Shown here: piece after piece, positions 8,746 to 19,718 of the stretch
Numbering within the stretch: position 1 is the first letter of the stretch
How the letters are laid out: every line of letters starts with the position of its first letter
NCBI RefSeq assembly: GCF_000633515.1
Contig: NZ_AYMP01000023.1
Span: 62,001-126,000, forward strand
Source of the DNA: Morganella morganii H1r
GTDB taxonomy: Bacteria; Pseudomonadota; Gammaproteobacteria; Enterobacterales; Enterobacteriaceae
DNA length: 64,000 bases
Reading direction: 5' to 3'
Notes under the pieces: generated by a model
The model's database searches: none
What the model saw: the letters and a program-made list of their open reading frames with translations, nothing else
Told to the model about the DNA's origin: nothing
Translations under genes and position numbers: made by a program

Positions 8746-8834
8746 AACGGGGTGCAGCGCCGGCTTTCCGGCCGGTGCTGCTGAGATAACACCCGAGGAA
8801 CCTGATCCGGTTAATACCGGCGTAGGGATTTGAG
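8746..8834 (+). ncRNA. TPP riboswitch (THI element)
   Basis: The conserved THI-box segments are present in order: GGGGTGC near the start, CTGAGATAACACCCG (pyrimidine sensor), GAACCTGATCCGG, and TAATACCGGCGTAGGGA at the end. Thiamine pyrophosphate binding is expected to shut down the downstream genes. It lies 81 bases upstream of the thiB start, matching the known control of thiBPQ. The stretch 8558-8745 on the left holds the rppH promoter region; I see no further gene there. Confidence 0.96.
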
Positions 8835-8915
8835 CCGCCACTGCTGACAGCACAGCCTGTCGCCATCATGCTGCACTCAGATCCTTTGCCAATCCTTCCC
8901 TTACAGGAGCGCAAA

Positions 8916-9926
8916 GTGTTACAGAAACTGACCAGAAATATTATTGCAGGCGGCCTTGCCGCACTGTTCTCTTTCCAGGCAGCTGCGGATAACAGCAAGC
9001 CGGTTCTGACTGTCTATACCTATGACTCATTTGTCGCTGAGTGGGGACCGGGGCCGGAAATTAAGAAAAACTTTGAAGCGCAATGCAACTGCGAACTGAA
9101 ACTTGTCGGGCTGAGTGACGGCGTGACGCTGCTGAACCGTCTGCGGATGGAAGGCAAAAAATCGCAGGCAGATATCATCTTAGGTCTGGATAACAACCTG
9201 ATGCAGGCGGCACTGGATACCGGGCTGTTTAAAGAAAGCAATGTTGATCAGTCAAAACTGGTACTGCCGGTCAAATGGGAAAGCAATACCTTTATTCCTT
9301 ATGACTACGGCTGGTTTGCCTTTATCTACAACAAAGACACTCTGCCGAATCCGCCGAAAAGCATGAAAGAACTGCTTAACAGTGATCAGAAGCTGACCAT
9401 TATTTATCAGGATCCGCGCACCAGCACACCGGGACTGGGATTACTGCTGTGGATGGAAAAGCTCTACGGAGACGATGTGGCAGCGCAGTGGGCCAAAATG
9501 GCAAAAAAAACCCTGACAGTCACCAAAGGCTGGAGCGAATCTTACGGCCTGTTCCTGAAAGGTGAAGCTGATCTGGTACTGAGTTACACCTCGTCGCCGG
9601 GTTATCACATGCTGGCGGATAACAAAGATAACTATGCGGCCGCACTGTTTGAGGAAGGGCATTACCTTCAGGTGGAAATGGCGGGTGTGCTGGCTGCGTC
9701 AAAACACCCTGCACTGGCAGAACAGTTTATGCAGTTTATGCTGACTCCGGATTTCCAGAAAACACTGCCGACCACCAACTGGATGTATCCTGTGATTGAT
9801 ATGCCGCTGCCGCCGGTTTACGACAACATGCCGAAACCGGCCAAAACGCTGGAATTTGATGCAAAAGAAGTGGCGAAAGAACGCAATCAGTGGATACGGA
9901 TATGGCAAAACGCAGTCAGCCGTTAA
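8916..9926 (+). CDS. thiB: Thiamine/TPP-binding periplasmic protein
   Basis: 336 residues from the GTG at 8916, which has AGGAG 6 bases upstream. An in-frame ATG at 8868 would add 16 residues without a visible ribosome site and would spoil the signal peptide. The N-terminus VLQKLTRNIIAGGLAALF ending in QAAAD is a Sec signal. The mature part (LTVYTYDSFVAEWGPG) is typical of ThiB, which binds thiamine, TMP and TPP and delivers them to ThiPQ. E. coli ThiB is 327 residues. The TPP riboswitch is directly upstream, and thiP overlaps the 3' end. Confidence 0.96.
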   Translation: MLQKLTRNIIAGGLAALFSFQAAADNSKPVLTVYTYDSFVAEWGPGPEIKKNFEAQCNCELKLVGLSDGVTLLNRLRMEGKKSQADIILGLDNNLMQAALDTGLFKESNVDQSKLVLPVKWESNTFIPYDYGWFAFIYNKDTLPNPPKSMKELLNSDQKLTIIYQDPRTSTPGLGLLLWMEKLYGDDVAAQWAKMAKKTLTVTKGWSESYGLFLKGEADLVLSYTSSPGYHMLADNKDNYAAALFEEGHYLQVEMAGVLAASKHPALAEQFMQFMLTPDFQKTLPTTNWMYPVIDMPLPPVYDNMPKPAKTLEFDAKEVAKERNQWIRIWQNAVSR

Positions 9927-11512
9927 TTGCCGCATACCTGATACCGGGCGCACTCGCGTCCGGTCTTCTGCTGGTTGTTGCTGTCAGTGCCTTCGGGGCG
10001 CTGTGGTTTAACACACCGGATACAGACTGGCAGCAGATATGGGATGACAGCTACCTGTGGCATGTCGTCCGCTTTACCTTTTGGCAGGCTTTCTTATCTG
10101 CCCTGTTTTCGGTCATCCCGGCGGTTTTTCTGGCACGGGCACTCTGGCGCCGACGTTTCCCCGGACGGGCAGTCTTTTTGCGGTTGTGCGCAATGACTCT
10201 GGTACTGCCCGTGCTGGTGGCGGTATTCGGTATTTTATCTGTCTATGGCCGTAACGGCTGGCTGGCACATATTTCCGGTTTTCTGGGTCTGGACTATTCT
10301 TTCTCCCCGTATGGGTTACAGGGCATTCTGCTGGCACACATCTTCTTTAATATGCCGCTCGCCACCCGGATGCTGTATCAACAGCTTGATAATATTGCCA
10401 CAGAGCAGAGACAGCTCGCCGCCCAGCTCAATATGAATGAATGGCAGCATTTCCGGATTGTTGAATGGCCCTATCTGCGCCGTCAGCTGCTGCCGACTGC
10501 GGCACTGATTTTTATGCTCTGCTTTGCCAGTTTTGCCACGGTGCTGGCGCTCGGCGGCGGCCCGGCGGCAACCACCATCGAACTGGCGATTTATCAGGCA
10601 CTGAATTATGACTTTGATATCGGCCGGGCTGCCCTGCTGGCGCTGATCCAGCTGGTGTGCTGCATCGGGCTGGTGCTCATCAGCCAGCGTTTGTCCGGCC
10701 ATTTTTCTGTCGGCTTTACCCAATCGCTGCAATGGCGCAATCCGCAGGACACGCTGCCGCGCCGGCTGACTGACGGCCTGATCATCCTCTGCGCCCTGCT
10801 GTTTCTGCTGCCGCCGTTTTTTGCCATTATCGCTGACGGCCTCAATCCGGGATTACTGCCGGTATTGCAGCAACCGGCGCTGTGGCGGGCTTTTTTCACC
10901 TCGCTCGGTATTGCGCTGGCTTCCGGTTTTATCTGTGTGCTGCTGACCATGATGCTGTTGTGGAGCAGCCGTGAACTGCGGCTGCGGCAGGCAGTCAGAG
11001 CCGGGCAGGCCATGGAGCTTTCCGGGCTGGTGATCCTGGCCATGCCGGGCATTGTGCTGGCCACCGGATTTTTCCTGCTGCTCAACAGCACGACCGGCAC
11101 CACTGATTTGGGGGCAATCCCATACGGACTGGTGATCCTGACCAATGCGCTGATGGCAGTCCCGTATGCCCTGAAAGTACTGGATAACCCGATGCGTGAC
11201 CTGGCTGAACGCTATAACCCGCTTTGTCTCTCGCTGAATATCAGCGGATTCAACCGGCTGAAACTGATTGAACTGAAGGCTCTCCGTAACCCTCTGGCAC
11301 AGGCGGTGGCATTTGCCAGTGTGCTGTCGGTCGGGGATTTTGGTGTGATAGCCCTGTTCGGCAATGACGATTCCCGCACGCTGCCGTTCTATCTTTATCA
11401 GCAGATCGGTGCTTACCGCAATGCGGACGCCGCAGTCACGGCACTGATCCTGTTTTTACTCTGTTTCGGGCTGTTTACCGTTCTGGAACGTCTGCCGGGG
11501 AAACGCCCATGA
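9902..11512 (+). CDS. thiP: Thiamine ABC transporter permease
   Basis: 536 residues from the ATG at 9902, giving [16 protein letters not shown], which matches the E. coli ThiP N-terminus. Another in-frame ATG lies 4 codons upstream. It is a fused double permease: two sets of about six transmembrane helices, each with an ABC-permease EAA-type loop (for example around [18 protein letters not shown] near residue 170). It forms the inner-membrane channel of the ThiBPQ importer. It begins inside the last codons of thiB and ends in an ATGA overlap with thiQ, so the three genes are translationally coupled under the TPP riboswitch. Confidence 0.96.
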   Translation: MAKRSQPLIAAYLIPGALASGLLLVVAVSAFGALWFNTPDTDWQQIWDDSYLWHVVRFTFWQAFLSALFSVIPAVFLARALWRRRFPGRAVFLRLCAMTLVLPVLVAVFGILSVYGRNGWLAHISGFLGLDYSFSPYGLQGILLAHIFFNMPLATRMLYQQLDNIATEQRQLAAQLNMNEWQHFRIVEWPYLRRQLLPTAALIFMLCFASFATVLALGGGPAATTIELAIYQALNYDFDIGRAALLALIQLVCCIGLVLISQRLSGHFSVGFTQSLQWRNPQDTLPRRLTDGLIILCALLFLLPPFFAIIADGLNPGLLPVLQQPALWRAFFTSLGIALASGFICVLLTMMLLWSSRELRLRQAVRAGQAMELSGLVILAMPGIVLATGFFLLLNSTTGTTDLGAIPYGLVILTNALMAVPYALKVLDNPMRDLAERYNPLCLSLNISGFNRLKLIELKALRNPLAQAVAFASVLSVGDFGVIALFGNDDSRTLPFYLYQQIGAYRNADAAVTALILFLLCFGLFTVLERLPGKRP

Positions 11513-12207
11513 TTTATTTTGATCATATTCTTTACCGCTATCAGCAACAGACAATGAATTTTCATTTTTCCGTTGCCGCCGGAGAAAAAATTGCCATTCT
11601 CGGCCCGAGTGGTGCGGGTAAGAGTACCCTGCTGTCACTGATTGCGGGATTTCAGTTTGCCGAAAGCGGCACTATCCTGCTCAATGGTGAAGATCACACC
11701 CGTACACCGCCCGCTTCGCGCCCGGTATCCATGCTGTTTCAGGAAAATAATCTCTTTGCGCACCTGACAGCAGAGCAGAATATCGCCCTCGGTTTTCATC
11801 CCGGAATGAAACTGAATGCGGAGCAGAAAGTACAGCTGGCACAAATCGCTGAACAGGTTTCACTGACACCACTGCTGAAACGTCTGCCGTCACAGCTTTC
11901 CGGCGGCCAGCGTCAGCGGGTGGCACTGGCACGGTGCCTGGTGCGTTCCCAGCCGGTTTTACTGCTGGATGAACCCTTCTCCGCCCTGGACCCGGCACTG
12001 CGCAATGAAATGCTGGCGCTGCTGGAAACCATTTGTGATTCACGGCGGCTGACACTGATGATGGTCTCTCACAACACAGATGATGCCGCCAGGATCGCGC
12101 CCCGCGCGATGGTGGTGGATAACGGCACCATTGCCTTTGACGGCAGCACCACCGCCCTGGTCAGCGGTGAGGTTCCCCAGGCACGGATCCTCGGTATCGG
12201 TCGGTAA
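11509..12207 (+). CDS. thiQ: Thiamine ABC transporter ATP-binding protein
   Basis: 232 residues, same length class as E. coli ThiQ. The ATPase motifs are all present: Walker [10 protein letters not shown] (about residues 32-40), ABC signature [13 protein letters not shown] (about 127-139), Walker [13 protein letters not shown] and the switch His in MMVSHNTDD. It powers thiamine/TPP import through ThiP. The ATG overlaps the thiP stop as ATGA. It is the last gene of the riboswitch-controlled operon. Confidence 0.96.
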   Translation: MIYFDHILYRYQQQTMNFHFSVAAGEKIAILGPSGAGKSTLLSLIAGFQFAESGTILLNGEDHTRTPPASRPVSMLFQENNLFAHLTAEQNIALGFHPGMKLNAEQKVQLAQIAEQVSLTPLLKRLPSQLSGGQRQRVALARCLVRSQPVLLLDEPFSALDPALRNEMLALLETICDSRRLTLMMVSHNTDDAARIAPRAMVVDNGTIAFDGSTTALVSGEVPQARILGIGR

Positions 12208-12220
12208 ACCGCACCTTAAA

Positions 12221-12240
12221 TACTGTATATATCCACACCA
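12221..12240 (+). promoter_or_regulatory. LexA (SOS) box-like site upstream of polB
   Basis: TACTGTATATATCCACACCA matches the LexA consensus TACTGTATATATATACAGTA at 16 of 20 positions. The left half-site (CTGT) is perfect; the right half has CAC instead of CAG. It lies 40 bases before the polB ATG, where E. coli polB (dinA) also has its LexA site. Confidence 0.65.
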
Positions 12241-12279
12241 CTCTGCTATAGTTATTTTTTCATCAGCAGAACGGACAAA

Positions 12280-14655
12280 ATGATGGCAGGGCACAACAAT
12301 TTTCCCTCCCGTCAGGTGGCAGCACCGGCGGAAGCCGGTTTTATTCTGACCCGTCACTGGTCTGATACCCCGCGCGGTATTGAGGTCCGTTACTGGCTGG
12401 CGACAGATAACGGGCCGCGGTATGTTTCTGTTCCGCTGCAACAGGCTGTCGGCTTTGTCCCGCACCGGGAACTGGCTGAAAGCCGTCCCTTTATTAACAA
12501 TATCCCCGGCACCACACTGACAGCACGCCCGCTGAAGGATTTCCATCAGGATGATGTCAGTGCCGTTTACTGCCGCCAGTACCGCCAGTTACAGCAACTG
12601 GAAAAACAACTCGGCGAGCAGCATCTGCACCTTTATGAAGCGGATATCCGCCCCTGTGAGCGCTATCTGATGGAACGCTTTATCACCGCCGCTGTCTGGG
12701 TGCAGCCGCAGCCGGATGGTCATGTGCTGATGAAGCCGCATCCGGATTACCGCCCGGCGCTGAAAATCGTTTCTCTGGATATCGAAACCACGGAGTTCGG
12801 TGATCTTTATTCCATCGGGCTCTCCGGTTGCGGGGCCGATACGGTATTTATGCTCGGCCCGGAGAACGGCATGCCGCTGACCAATCCCGATTTCACACTG
12901 GAGTACGTCCCGCGCCGCCCGGATCTGCTTCACCGTCTGAACCAGTGGCTGGCAGAACATGATCCGGACATGATAATCGGCTGGAGCCTGATCCAGTTTG
13001 ATTTACGCATTCTGCAGCGCCATGCGGAAAAGTATCAGATCCCGCTGATTTTCGGCCGCAATAATGCCCCGCTCTCCTGGCGGGAACACGGCTTCAAACC
13101 CGGCCAATTTTTTGCCGGTGCTGCGGGGCGGCTGATTATTGACGGTATCGATGCCCTGAAAGCCGCGACCTGGCAGTTCCCGTCCTTCAGTCTGGAGGCG
13201 GTATCTCAGGCACTGCTCGGCGAGGGCAAAGACAGTGATTCACCGTATGACCGCATGGATGAAATCAACCGCCGTTTCCGGGAGGATAAACCGGCGCTGG
13301 CACGGTATAACCTTCAGGACTGCCGTCTGGTCACCCGGATTTTTGAACACACCCATCTGACAGAATTCCTGCTGGCACGGGCAGCGGTAACCGGCCTGAC
13401 ACCGGATCGCATGGGGGGATCGGTCGCCGCCTTCACCCATCTTTATCTGCCGCCGATGCACCGTAAAGGCTATGTCGCGCCTGATCCCGGCGAAAAACCC
13501 GGCGAACCGATACCCGGCGGCTTTGTGATGGATTCAGCCCCGGGATTATATGACTCCGTGGTAGTGCTGGATTTTAAAAGCCTGTACCCCTCCATCATCC
13601 GCACCTTCCTCATTGACCCGATTGGCATGGTCGAAGGTCTTACCGCGCCGGAACAAGCGGTTCCCGGGTTTAAGGGCGCGTATTTTTCCAGAGAAACCAA
13701 CTGCCTGCCGGATATCGTCAACCGCATCTGGCATGAGCGGGATATCGCGAAACTGGCAGGGGATAAACCGCTGTCACAGGCACTGAAAATTATTATGAAT
13801 GCGTTTTGCGGTGTCCTGGGGGCGGCCGGATGCCGTTTTTATGATCCGCGTCTGACCTCCTCCGTCACCATGCGCGGGCACGATATCATGCGCAAAACCC
13901 GCACCATTATTGAATCCCTGGGTTACCGGGTCATATACGGCGATACGGATTCCACCTTCGTCTGGCTGAAAAGCGCACACAGTGAAGCGGATGCGGAACG
14001 TATCGGACGCTGGCTGGTGGATGAGATCAACCAATGGTGGCAAACACATTTAAAGAATGAATACGGGCTGACTTCCGCCCTGGAAATTGAATATGAAACC
14101 CACTACCGGCGTTTTCTGATGCCGACGATCCGCGGAACCGACCTCGGCAGCAAAAAACGGTATGCAGGGCTTTCCGGGGATAACATGGTTTTTCGCGGGC
14201 TGGAAACGGTCCGCAGTGACTGGACACCGCTGGCACAGCATTTCCAGCAAACCCTGTACCGGCTGATTTTCGATAAAATACCGTATCAGCAGTTTATCCG
14301 TGATTATGTCCGCGACACCCTCACCGGACGCTACGATGACCGCCTGGTGTACCGCAAGCGCCTGCGCCGCCCGCTGGCGGATTATCAGCGTAATGTGCCG
14401 CCTCATGTCAAAGCGGCCAGAATGGCGGATGAGTATAATATCCGCATGAATCGCCCGCCACAGTACCAGCGCGGCGCCGGAATAAGCTATATCATTACCC
14501 GCGCCGGGCCGCAGCCGCTGGAAATTCTGACGGCACCGCCGGACTACGAACATTACATTAATAAGCAACTGATGCCGATAGCCGATGCCATTCTGCCCTT
14601 CCTGGAGGATGACTTCACCACGTTGTTAACCGGGCAATTATTGATGCCATTTTAA
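12280..14655 (+). CDS. polB: DNA polymerase II (family B, SOS-induced)
   Basis: 791 residues (E. coli 783). Pol II helps replication restart and translesion synthesis and proofreads with a 3'-5' exonuclease. Exo I is [11 protein letters not shown] (about residue 167), Exo III is YNLQDCRLV, motif A is [14 protein letters not shown], and motif C is [11 protein letters not shown]. Two normally invariant residues differ. Motif B reads [12 protein letters not shown], with Cys510 (TGC at 13807-13809) where the family has Tyr. Exo II reads [10 protein letters not shown], with Ser236 (AGC at 12985-12987) where the family has Asn. Both are single A-to-G changes from the consensus codons TAC and AAC. 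The reading frame is intact, so the enzyme may work with altered fidelity. A LexA-like site lies upstream. Confidence 0.96.
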   Translation: MMAGHNNFPSRQVAAPAEAGFILTRHWSDTPRGIEVRYWLATDNGPRYVSVPLQQAVGFVPHRELAESRPFINNIPGTTLTARPLKDFHQDDVSAVYCRQYRQLQQLEKQLGEQHLHLYEADIRPCERYLMERFITAAVWVQPQPDGHVLMKPHPDYRPALKIVSLDIETTEFGDLYSIGLSGCGADTVFMLGPENGMPLTNPDFTLEYVPRRPDLLHRLNQWLAEHDPDMIIGWSLIQFDLRILQRHAEKYQIPLIFGRNNAPLSWREHGFKPGQFFAGAAGRLIIDGIDALKAATWQFPSFSLEAVSQALLGEGKDSDSPYDRMDEINRRFREDKPALARYNLQDCRLVTRIFEHTHLTEFLLARAAVTGLTPDRMGGSVAAFTHLYLPPMHRKGYVAPDPGEKPGEPIPGGFVMDSAPGLYDSVVVLDFKSLYPSIIRTFLIDPIGMVEGLTAPEQAVPGFKGAYFSRETNCLPDIVNRIWHERDIAKLAGDKPLSQALKIIMNAFCGVLGAAGCRFYDPRLTSSVTMRGHDIMRKTRTIIESLGYRVIYGDTDSTFVWLKSAHSEADAERIGRWLVDEINQWWQTHLKNEYGLTSALEIEYETHYRRFLMPTIRGTDLGSKKRYAGLSGDNMVFRGLETVRSDWTPLAQHFQQTLYRLIFDKIPYQQFIRDYVRDTLTGRYDDRLVYRKRLRRPLADYQRNVPPHVKAARMADEYNIRMNRPPQYQRGAGISYIITRAGPQPLEILTAPPDYEHYINKQLMPIADAILPFLEDDFTTLLTGQLLMPF

Positions 14656-14777
14656 TTTTGCCATTTTACAGGTGACGCTGCGGATCTTATGGATTAACAT
14701 AGCGCCCCTTTACTGCTTTTATCACCGGAGCAGAGTGACGCAGCTGATGCTGCCGTTCTGACTGACGGTGTTTTTTC

Positions 14778-14810
14778 CCGGTGAATACAATGCCGTTTTT
14801 GTATCACCGG
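14778..14810 (+). other. Hairpin between polB and rapA
   Basis: CCGGTGA plus TACAA (14778-14790, one bulged A) pairs with TTGTA plus TCACCGG (14799-14810) around an 8-base loop. A T-run precedes the stem but none follows it, so on the plus strand it is not a standard terminator. It lies 58 bases upstream of rapA and may act in the leader of rapA or stabilise the polB mRNA end. Confidence 0.5.
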
Positions 14811-14868
14811 TAATGATGTCCACAGCATTTGTCTAATTAGCCCTGAATAACAGAATCGAGCCAAAAAT

Positions 14869-17775
14869 ATGCCGTTTACTCTTGGTCAACGCTGGATAAG
14901 CGATACTGAAAGCGAGCTGGGATTAGGTACAGTTGTATCTGTCGACGCCCGGATGATCACCCTTCTTTTCCCGGCTACCGGTGAAAACCGCCTCTATGCC
15001 GCAGCCGATGCCCCTATCACCCGTGTGATGTTCAACGAAGGGGATACCGTTACCAGTCACGAAGGCTGGCAGCTCAGTGTGACCGCCGTTGAAGAGAGCG
15101 ACGGATTGTTAACCTATATCGGGCAACGCACCGATACCGGTGAGGACAATGTCCGCCTGCGCGAAGTGTTTCTCGACAGCAAACTGACGTTTAATAAGCC
15201 TCAGGATCGCCTGTTTGCCGGTCAGATTGACCGCATGGATCGCTTTGCGCTGCGCTACCGCGCCCGCAAATTTCTGAGTGAAGAATACCGCCGTGCCACC
15301 AGCGGCCTGCGCGGCATCCGCGCCAGTCTGATCCCGCACCAGCTGTTTATCGCCAATGAAGTCGGCAAACGCCACGCGCCGCGTGTTCTGCTGGCGGACG
15401 AAGTCGGTCTGGGGAAAACCATCGAAGCCGGGATGATTATCCACCAGCAGTTAATGGCAGGACGTGCCGAGCGTGTACTGGTTGTTGTGCCGGAAAGCCT
15501 TCAGTATCAATGGCTGGTGGAAATGCTGCGCCGCTTCAATCTGCGTTTTTCCCTGTTCGATGACAGCCGTTACACCGAGGCACAGCACGAGAGTGACAAC
15601 CCGTTTGATACTGAGCAGCTGGTATTATGCTCGCTGGATTTTGTCCGCAAGAGCAAGCCGCGTTTTGAACACCTGGCGGAAGCCGGCTGGGATATGCTGG
15701 TGGTGGATGAAGCACACCATCTGGTCTGGAGTGAAGACGCGCCAAGCCGTGAGTACCAGGTGATTGAAACCCTGGCAGAGAGCATCCCGTCGGTTCTGCT
15801 GCTGACCGCCACCCCGGAACAGCTGGGTATGGAGAGCCATTTTGCGCGCCTGCGCCTGCTGGATCCGAACCGTTTCCATGATTTCGAAACTTTTGTTGCC
15901 GAACAGCAGAAATATCAGCCGGTTGCCGATGCTGTCACCCTGCTGCTCGACCACGCGCCGCTGACCAGCGATCAGCAGAATGCCATTCATGACCTGATCG
16001 CCGAACAGGATATTGAGCCGCTGCTGAAAGCCGCCAATACCGACAGCGAAGACGGCGAGAATGCCCGCCGTGAGCTTATCAGCATGCTGATGGACAGACA
16101 CGGTACCAGCCGCCTGCTGTTCCGTAACACCCGTAACGGCGTGAAAGGCTTCCCGCGCCGCGAACTGAAAGCGATTAAAATGCCGCTGCCGGCACAGTAT
16201 CAGACCGCGATTAAAGTCGCCGGGATCATGGGCAGCAAGAAAACCACCGAAGTCAAAGCCCGGGAGATGCTCTATCCGGAGCAGATTTATCAGGAATTTG
16301 AAGGCGAAAACGCCACCTGGTGGAACTTCGACCCGCGTGTTGAATGGCTGCTCGGCTTCCTGCTGGCAAACCGCAATGAAAAGGTGCTGGTGATCTGTGC
16401 CCAGGCCGCAACCGCTCTGCAACTGGAGCAGGTTCTGCGCGAGCGCGAAGGTATCCACGCAGCGGTTTTCCATGAAAATATGTCCCTGCTGGAACGCGAC
16501 CGTGCGGCGGCCTACTTTGCTTCCGGAGAGGAAGGGGCACAGGTGCTGCTCTGTTCCGAAATCGGGTCAGAAGGCCGTAACTTCCAGTTTGCCAATCAGC
16601 TGGTGATGTTCGATCTGCCGTTCAACCCGGATCTGCTGGAACAGCGTATCGGGCGTCTCGATCGTATCGGTCAGAAACGTGATATTCAGATAAGCATCCC
16701 GTATCTGGAAAATACCGCACAGGCGGTACTGCTGCGCTGGTTCCACGAAGGTCTGGAAGCCTTTGAATATACCTGTCCGACCGGCCGCACCATCTATGAC
16801 CGCTATTACGACAGACTGATTAACCTGATGGCGAATCCGGCGGATCTCAGTGGTTTTGATGAGTTTATCGCCGAATGCCGGAAAACCCATGATGTCCTGA
16901 AACAACAGCTGGAACAGGGCCGTGACCGCCTGCTGGAAATGCACTCCAACGGCGGCGAAGCCGGTAATGAGCTGGCTGCTGAAATTGCGGATCAGGATGA
17001 AGATACTGAACTGGTGACCTTTGCCCTGAATCTGTTTGATATTGTCGGTATCAATCAGGATGACCGCAGCGACAACATGATCGCCCTGACCCCGTCTGAT
17101 CATATGCTGGTGCCGGATTTTCCGGGTCTGCCGGAGGACGGCTGTACCATCACCTTTAAACGTGAGCAGGCGCTGTCCCGCGAGGATACGCAGTTTATCA
17201 GCTGGGAACACCCGATTATCCGCAATGGTCTGGATCTGATCCTGTCCGGTGATACCGGCAGCTGCGCGGTCTCTGTACTGAAAAACAAAGCCCTGCCGGT
17301 CGGCACACTGCTGACCGAGCTGATTTATGTGGTGGAAGCCCAGGCGCCGAAAAATCTGCAGCTGACCCGTTTCCTACCGCCGACACCGGTGCGTCTGCTG
17401 ATGGATGTGAAAGGCAATAATCTGGCGTCTCAGGTGGAGTTTGAAAGCTTTAACCGCCAGCTGAATGCCGTGAACCGCCATACCGGCAGCAAGTTTGTCA
17501 ATGCGGTACAAAATGAAGTGCATCAGGTGCTGCGTCTGTCCGAAGACGTTGTCGCCGGTCAGGCCCGTGAACTGATTACCGCTGCGAAAGCAATGGCGGA
17601 TCAGCACCTTACTCTGGAGCACGACCGCCTGCTGGCACTGAAATCGGTTAACCCGAATATCCGTGATGATGAACTTGACGCTATTGAAGAAGAACGTCAG
17701 CAAATCCTGTCACATCTGGATGATGCCAACTGGCGCCTGGATGCTATCCGGCTGATTGTCGTTTCGCATCAGTAA
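14869..17775 (+). CDS. rapA: RNA polymerase-associated ATPase RapA (HepA)
   Basis: 968 residues, the exact E. coli length. RapA is a Swi2/Snf2-type translocase that binds core RNA polymerase and recycles it after transcription. The helicase core has Walker [16 protein letters not shown] (about residue 175), DEAH motif LVVDEAHHL (about 280), and motifs V and VI in [11 protein letters not shown] and [12 protein letters not shown] (about 565-600). N-terminal Tudor-like domains begin at residue 1 and the long C-terminal region is RapA-specific. It lies between polB and rluA, as in E. coli. Confidence 0.97.
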   Translation: MPFTLGQRWISDTESELGLGTVVSVDARMITLLFPATGENRLYAAADAPITRVMFNEGDTVTSHEGWQLSVTAVEESDGLLTYIGQRTDTGEDNVRLREVFLDSKLTFNKPQDRLFAGQIDRMDRFALRYRARKFLSEEYRRATSGLRGIRASLIPHQLFIANEVGKRHAPRVLLADEVGLGKTIEAGMIIHQQLMAGRAERVLVVVPESLQYQWLVEMLRRFNLRFSLFDDSRYTEAQHESDNPFDTEQLVLCSLDFVRKSKPRFEHLAEAGWDMLVVDEAHHLVWSEDAPSREYQVIETLAESIPSVLLLTATPEQLGMESHFARLRLLDPNRFHDFETFVAEQQKYQPVADAVTLLLDHAPLTSDQQNAIHDLIAEQDIEPLLKAANTDSEDGENARRELISMLMDRHGTSRLLFRNTRNGVKGFPRRELKAIKMPLPAQYQTAIKVAGIMGSKKTTEVKAREMLYPEQIYQEFEGENATWWNFDPRVEWLLGFLLANRNEKVLVICAQAATALQLEQVLREREGIHAAVFHENMSLLERDRAAAYFASGEEGAQVLLCSEIGSEGRNFQFANQLVMFDLPFNPDLLEQRIGRLDRIGQKRDIQISIPYLENTAQAVLLRWFHEGLEAFEYTCPTGRTIYDRYYDRLINLMANPADLSGFDEFIAECRKTHDVLKQQLEQGRDRLLEMHSNGGEAGNELAAEIADQDEDTELVTFALNLFDIVGINQDDRSDNMIALTPSDHMLVPDFPGLPEDGCTITFKREQALSREDTQFISWEHPIIRNGLDLILSGDTGSCAVSVLKNKALPVGTLLTELIYVVEAQAPKNLQLTRFLPPTPVRLLMDVKGNNLASQVEFESFNRQLNAVNRHTGSKFVNAVQNEVHQVLRLSEDVVAGQARELITAAKAMADQHLTLEHDRLLALKSVNPNIRDDELDAIEEERQQILSHLDDANWRLDAIRLIVVSHQ

Positions 17776-17782
17776 CCTGTAT

Positions 17783-17805
17783 CCCGGCAGAGAATCTCTG
17801 CCGGG
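17783..17805 (+). other. Perfect 10-bp hairpin between rapA and rluA
   Basis: CCCGGCAGAG (17783-17792) and CTCTGCCGGG (17796-17805) form a perfect stem with a 3-base loop, 7 bases after the rapA stop. No U-tract follows, so it may protect the rapA 3' end or weaken readthrough into rluA rather than terminate fully. Confidence 0.65.
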
Positions 17806-17824
17806 TCTCTGATTTGGTGATCCC

Positions 17825-18481
17825 ATGCTAATGGAACCCTATAACCCGCCAGCCGATCCCCGGCTGAACATCCTCTGGCAGGATGAAAGTATCATGGTGG
17901 TGAATAAACCAAGCGGACTGCTTTCCGTACCCGGCCGTGCGCCCGAACATAAAGACAGTGTGATGACACGCATTCAGCGTGATTATCCTTCCGCAGAATC
18001 TGTTCATCGTCTGGATATGGCGACCAGCGGTATTATTGTGGTTGCGCTGACCAAAGCCGCCGAGCGGGAGCTTAAACGGCAGTTCCGCGAACGGGAACCG
18101 AAAAAAACCTATATTGCCCGTATCTGGGGACGGCTGGAGCCGGAAACCGGTATGGTCAATTTACCTCTGATCTGTGACTGGCCGAACCGGCCGAAACAGA
18201 AAGTGTGTTTTGAAACCGGCAAACCGGCTCAGACAGGTTATGAGGTGCTGGAATATGAGAAAAATGCCACGCGGGTAAGGCTGTTCCCGGTTACCGGCCG
18301 CTCACATCAGCTGCGGGTGCATATGCTGGCACTGGGACATCCGATTTTAGGTGATCGTTTTTATGCACATGATGAAGCAAGAGCCGCAGCGCCCCGGCTG
18401 CAGCTTCATGCAGAGGCGCTGTCTGTCACACATCCGGCAAACGGTGAGCCGATGCATTTTACTTGTGAATCAGATTTTTAG
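17825..18481 (+). CDS. rluA: rRNA/tRNA pseudouridine synthase RluA
   Basis: 218 residues (E. coli 219). RluA makes pseudouridine 746 in 23S rRNA and 32 in several tRNAs. The catalytic Asp is in the family motif VHRLDMATSGI (about residues 60-70). The downstream KKTYIARIWG and VTGRSHQLRVHM motifs are also present. It follows rapA by 49 bases that hold a hairpin. Its 3' end overlaps by 4 bases a convergent small ORF. Confidence 0.96.
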   Translation: MLMEPYNPPADPRLNILWQDESIMVVNKPSGLLSVPGRAPEHKDSVMTRIQRDYPSAESVHRLDMATSGIIVVALTKAAERELKRQFREREPKKTYIARIWGRLEPETGMVNLPLICDWPNRPKQKVCFETGKPAQTGYEVLEYEKNATRVRLFPVTGRSHQLRVHMLALGHPILGDRFYAHDEARAAAPRLQLHAEALSVTHPANGEPMHFTCESDF

Positions 18482-18570
18482 TGGATTAACACGGTCACCG
18501 AATTCATTGAGGCAAGAATCAGGCAAAGTGCTAATCCCGCTACTCCGATAAGAACACGGGTATTGGCCAT
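18478..18570 (-). CDS. Probable small single-span membrane protein (30 aa)
   Basis: A 30-codon frame beginning MANTRVLIGVAGLALCLI and ending in SVTVLIH, then TAA. AAGGA lies 8 bases upstream of the ATG, a strong ribosome site. A short charged N-terminus (one Arg) is followed by about 20 hydrophobic residues, typical of enterobacterial stress-related small membrane proteins. It overlaps the 3' end of rluA by 4 bases on the opposite strand and is transcribed away from djlA's 3' end region. The AT-rich stretch 18571-18717 upstream could hold its promoter. I do not recognise a family. Size, ribosome site and hydrophobicity support it; expression is unknown. Confidence 0.6.
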   Translation of the reverse strand: MANTRVLIGVAGLALCLILASMNSVTVLIH

Positions 18571-18717
18571 GGATCATATCCTTAACATATTTAATAAAAT
18601 ATTTACGTAATTTTTCAACTGCATTTATATTTTATAGCAATGATATGAAAAGAATATGATCCGCCCTGCACTTTCCCGGCAACACGTTTTACACCTTCAA
18701 AACGGTATTAAACGGGA

Positions 18718-19539
18718 TTATTTAAAGCCTTTCTCTTTTTTAATGAGATCATATGCTGCCTGGATCGATTGCGCTTTCTCTTTTGCCAGTTCCATCATTT
18801 CCGGCGGTAACCCTTTCGCCACCAGTTTATCCGGATGATGTTCACTCATCTGCTTGCGGTAGGCGCGTTTGATGGCAGTACTGTCGTCACTTTCTTTCAC
18901 ACCCAGCACCCGGTAAGCCGCGGCAAGATCAGCGCTCTGATCGCGATAATAACCCTGCTGAGACTGCTGCTGCCAGTTACCGCTCTGTGCCCCGCCGTGC
19001 ATCTGTGCCTGCATCATTGCCAGTACATTTTCAAACTGATGACGCGGGATCCCCAGTTCTTCGGCGATCACCAGGAGCACCTGGCGCTCGTTCGGATGCA
19101 GTTCCCCGTCACCGAACGCCGCCTGGATCTGGATTTCCAGAAACATACGCAGCAAATCCGCCCGCCCGTAACAGGCTCTGCGTAACTGCCGCAGGGCATC
19201 CCGCAGCGGGAAACCGGCGGCTTTACCTTCACGGAAAGCATTCTGAGCCTGTGTCCGCGCACTGCCGTGTAACTGCATGCGATCCATCAGCGCGGTGGCC
19301 AGATAAATATCTGATTCCGTTACCCGGCCTTTTGATTTGGTCAGATGCCCCAGTATCTGAAAGGTCGTGCTGAAAAAAAGTGCCTGTCTGGACTGATTAT
19401 TGCTGAATGAGCCACCCAATTGCTGACTGCGGACTTTATCAATCGCATGACCAATAAGAAAGCCGAGAAAAATACCCCAAAAACCGGCTCCGGATGCCAT
19501 GCCTAATAAAATTCCGATGATTTTTCCCAAATAGTGCAT
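18718..19539 (-). CDS. djlA: Membrane-anchored DnaJ-like co-chaperone DjlA
   Basis: 273 residues (E. coli 271). DjlA stimulates DnaK and induces capsule regulation through Rcs when overproduced. The N-terminal segment (about residues 5-28) is a Gly-rich transmembrane helix of the DjlA type. A TerB-like middle domain (about 55-175) and a Gln/Ser-rich linker follow. The C-terminal J domain (about 205-273) carries the HPD motif in MSEHHPDKL. It is divergent from lptD across a 179-base gap, as in E. coli. Confidence 0.96.
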   Translation of the reverse strand: MHYLGKIIGILLGMASGAGFWGIFLGFLIGHAIDKVRSQQLGGSFSNNQSRQALFFSTTFQILGHLTKSKGRVTESDIYLATALMDRMQLHGSARTQAQNAFREGKAAGFPLRDALRQLRRACYGRADLLRMFLEIQIQAAFGDGELHPNERQVLLVIAEELGIPRHQFENVLAMMQAQMHGGAQSGNWQQQSQQGYYRDQSADLAAAYRVLGVKESDDSTAIKRAYRKQMSEHHPDKLVAKGLPPEMMELAKEKAQSIQAAYDLIKKEKGFK

Positions 19540-19718
19540 ATACTCCTCAATTCAACAATGCCCTTGACGCAATTTTGCATTATCATACTACCCATTCTGT
19601 ACGATGCCTAACGCCATTTGGATACGTGAACCTGTTTCACGCACGCTCTTTTTTCGTGTAAATTAGGCTCCTGGCGTTCGGGCAATGTGCTACCGAGGAC
19701 GGAATTGCAGACATACTT

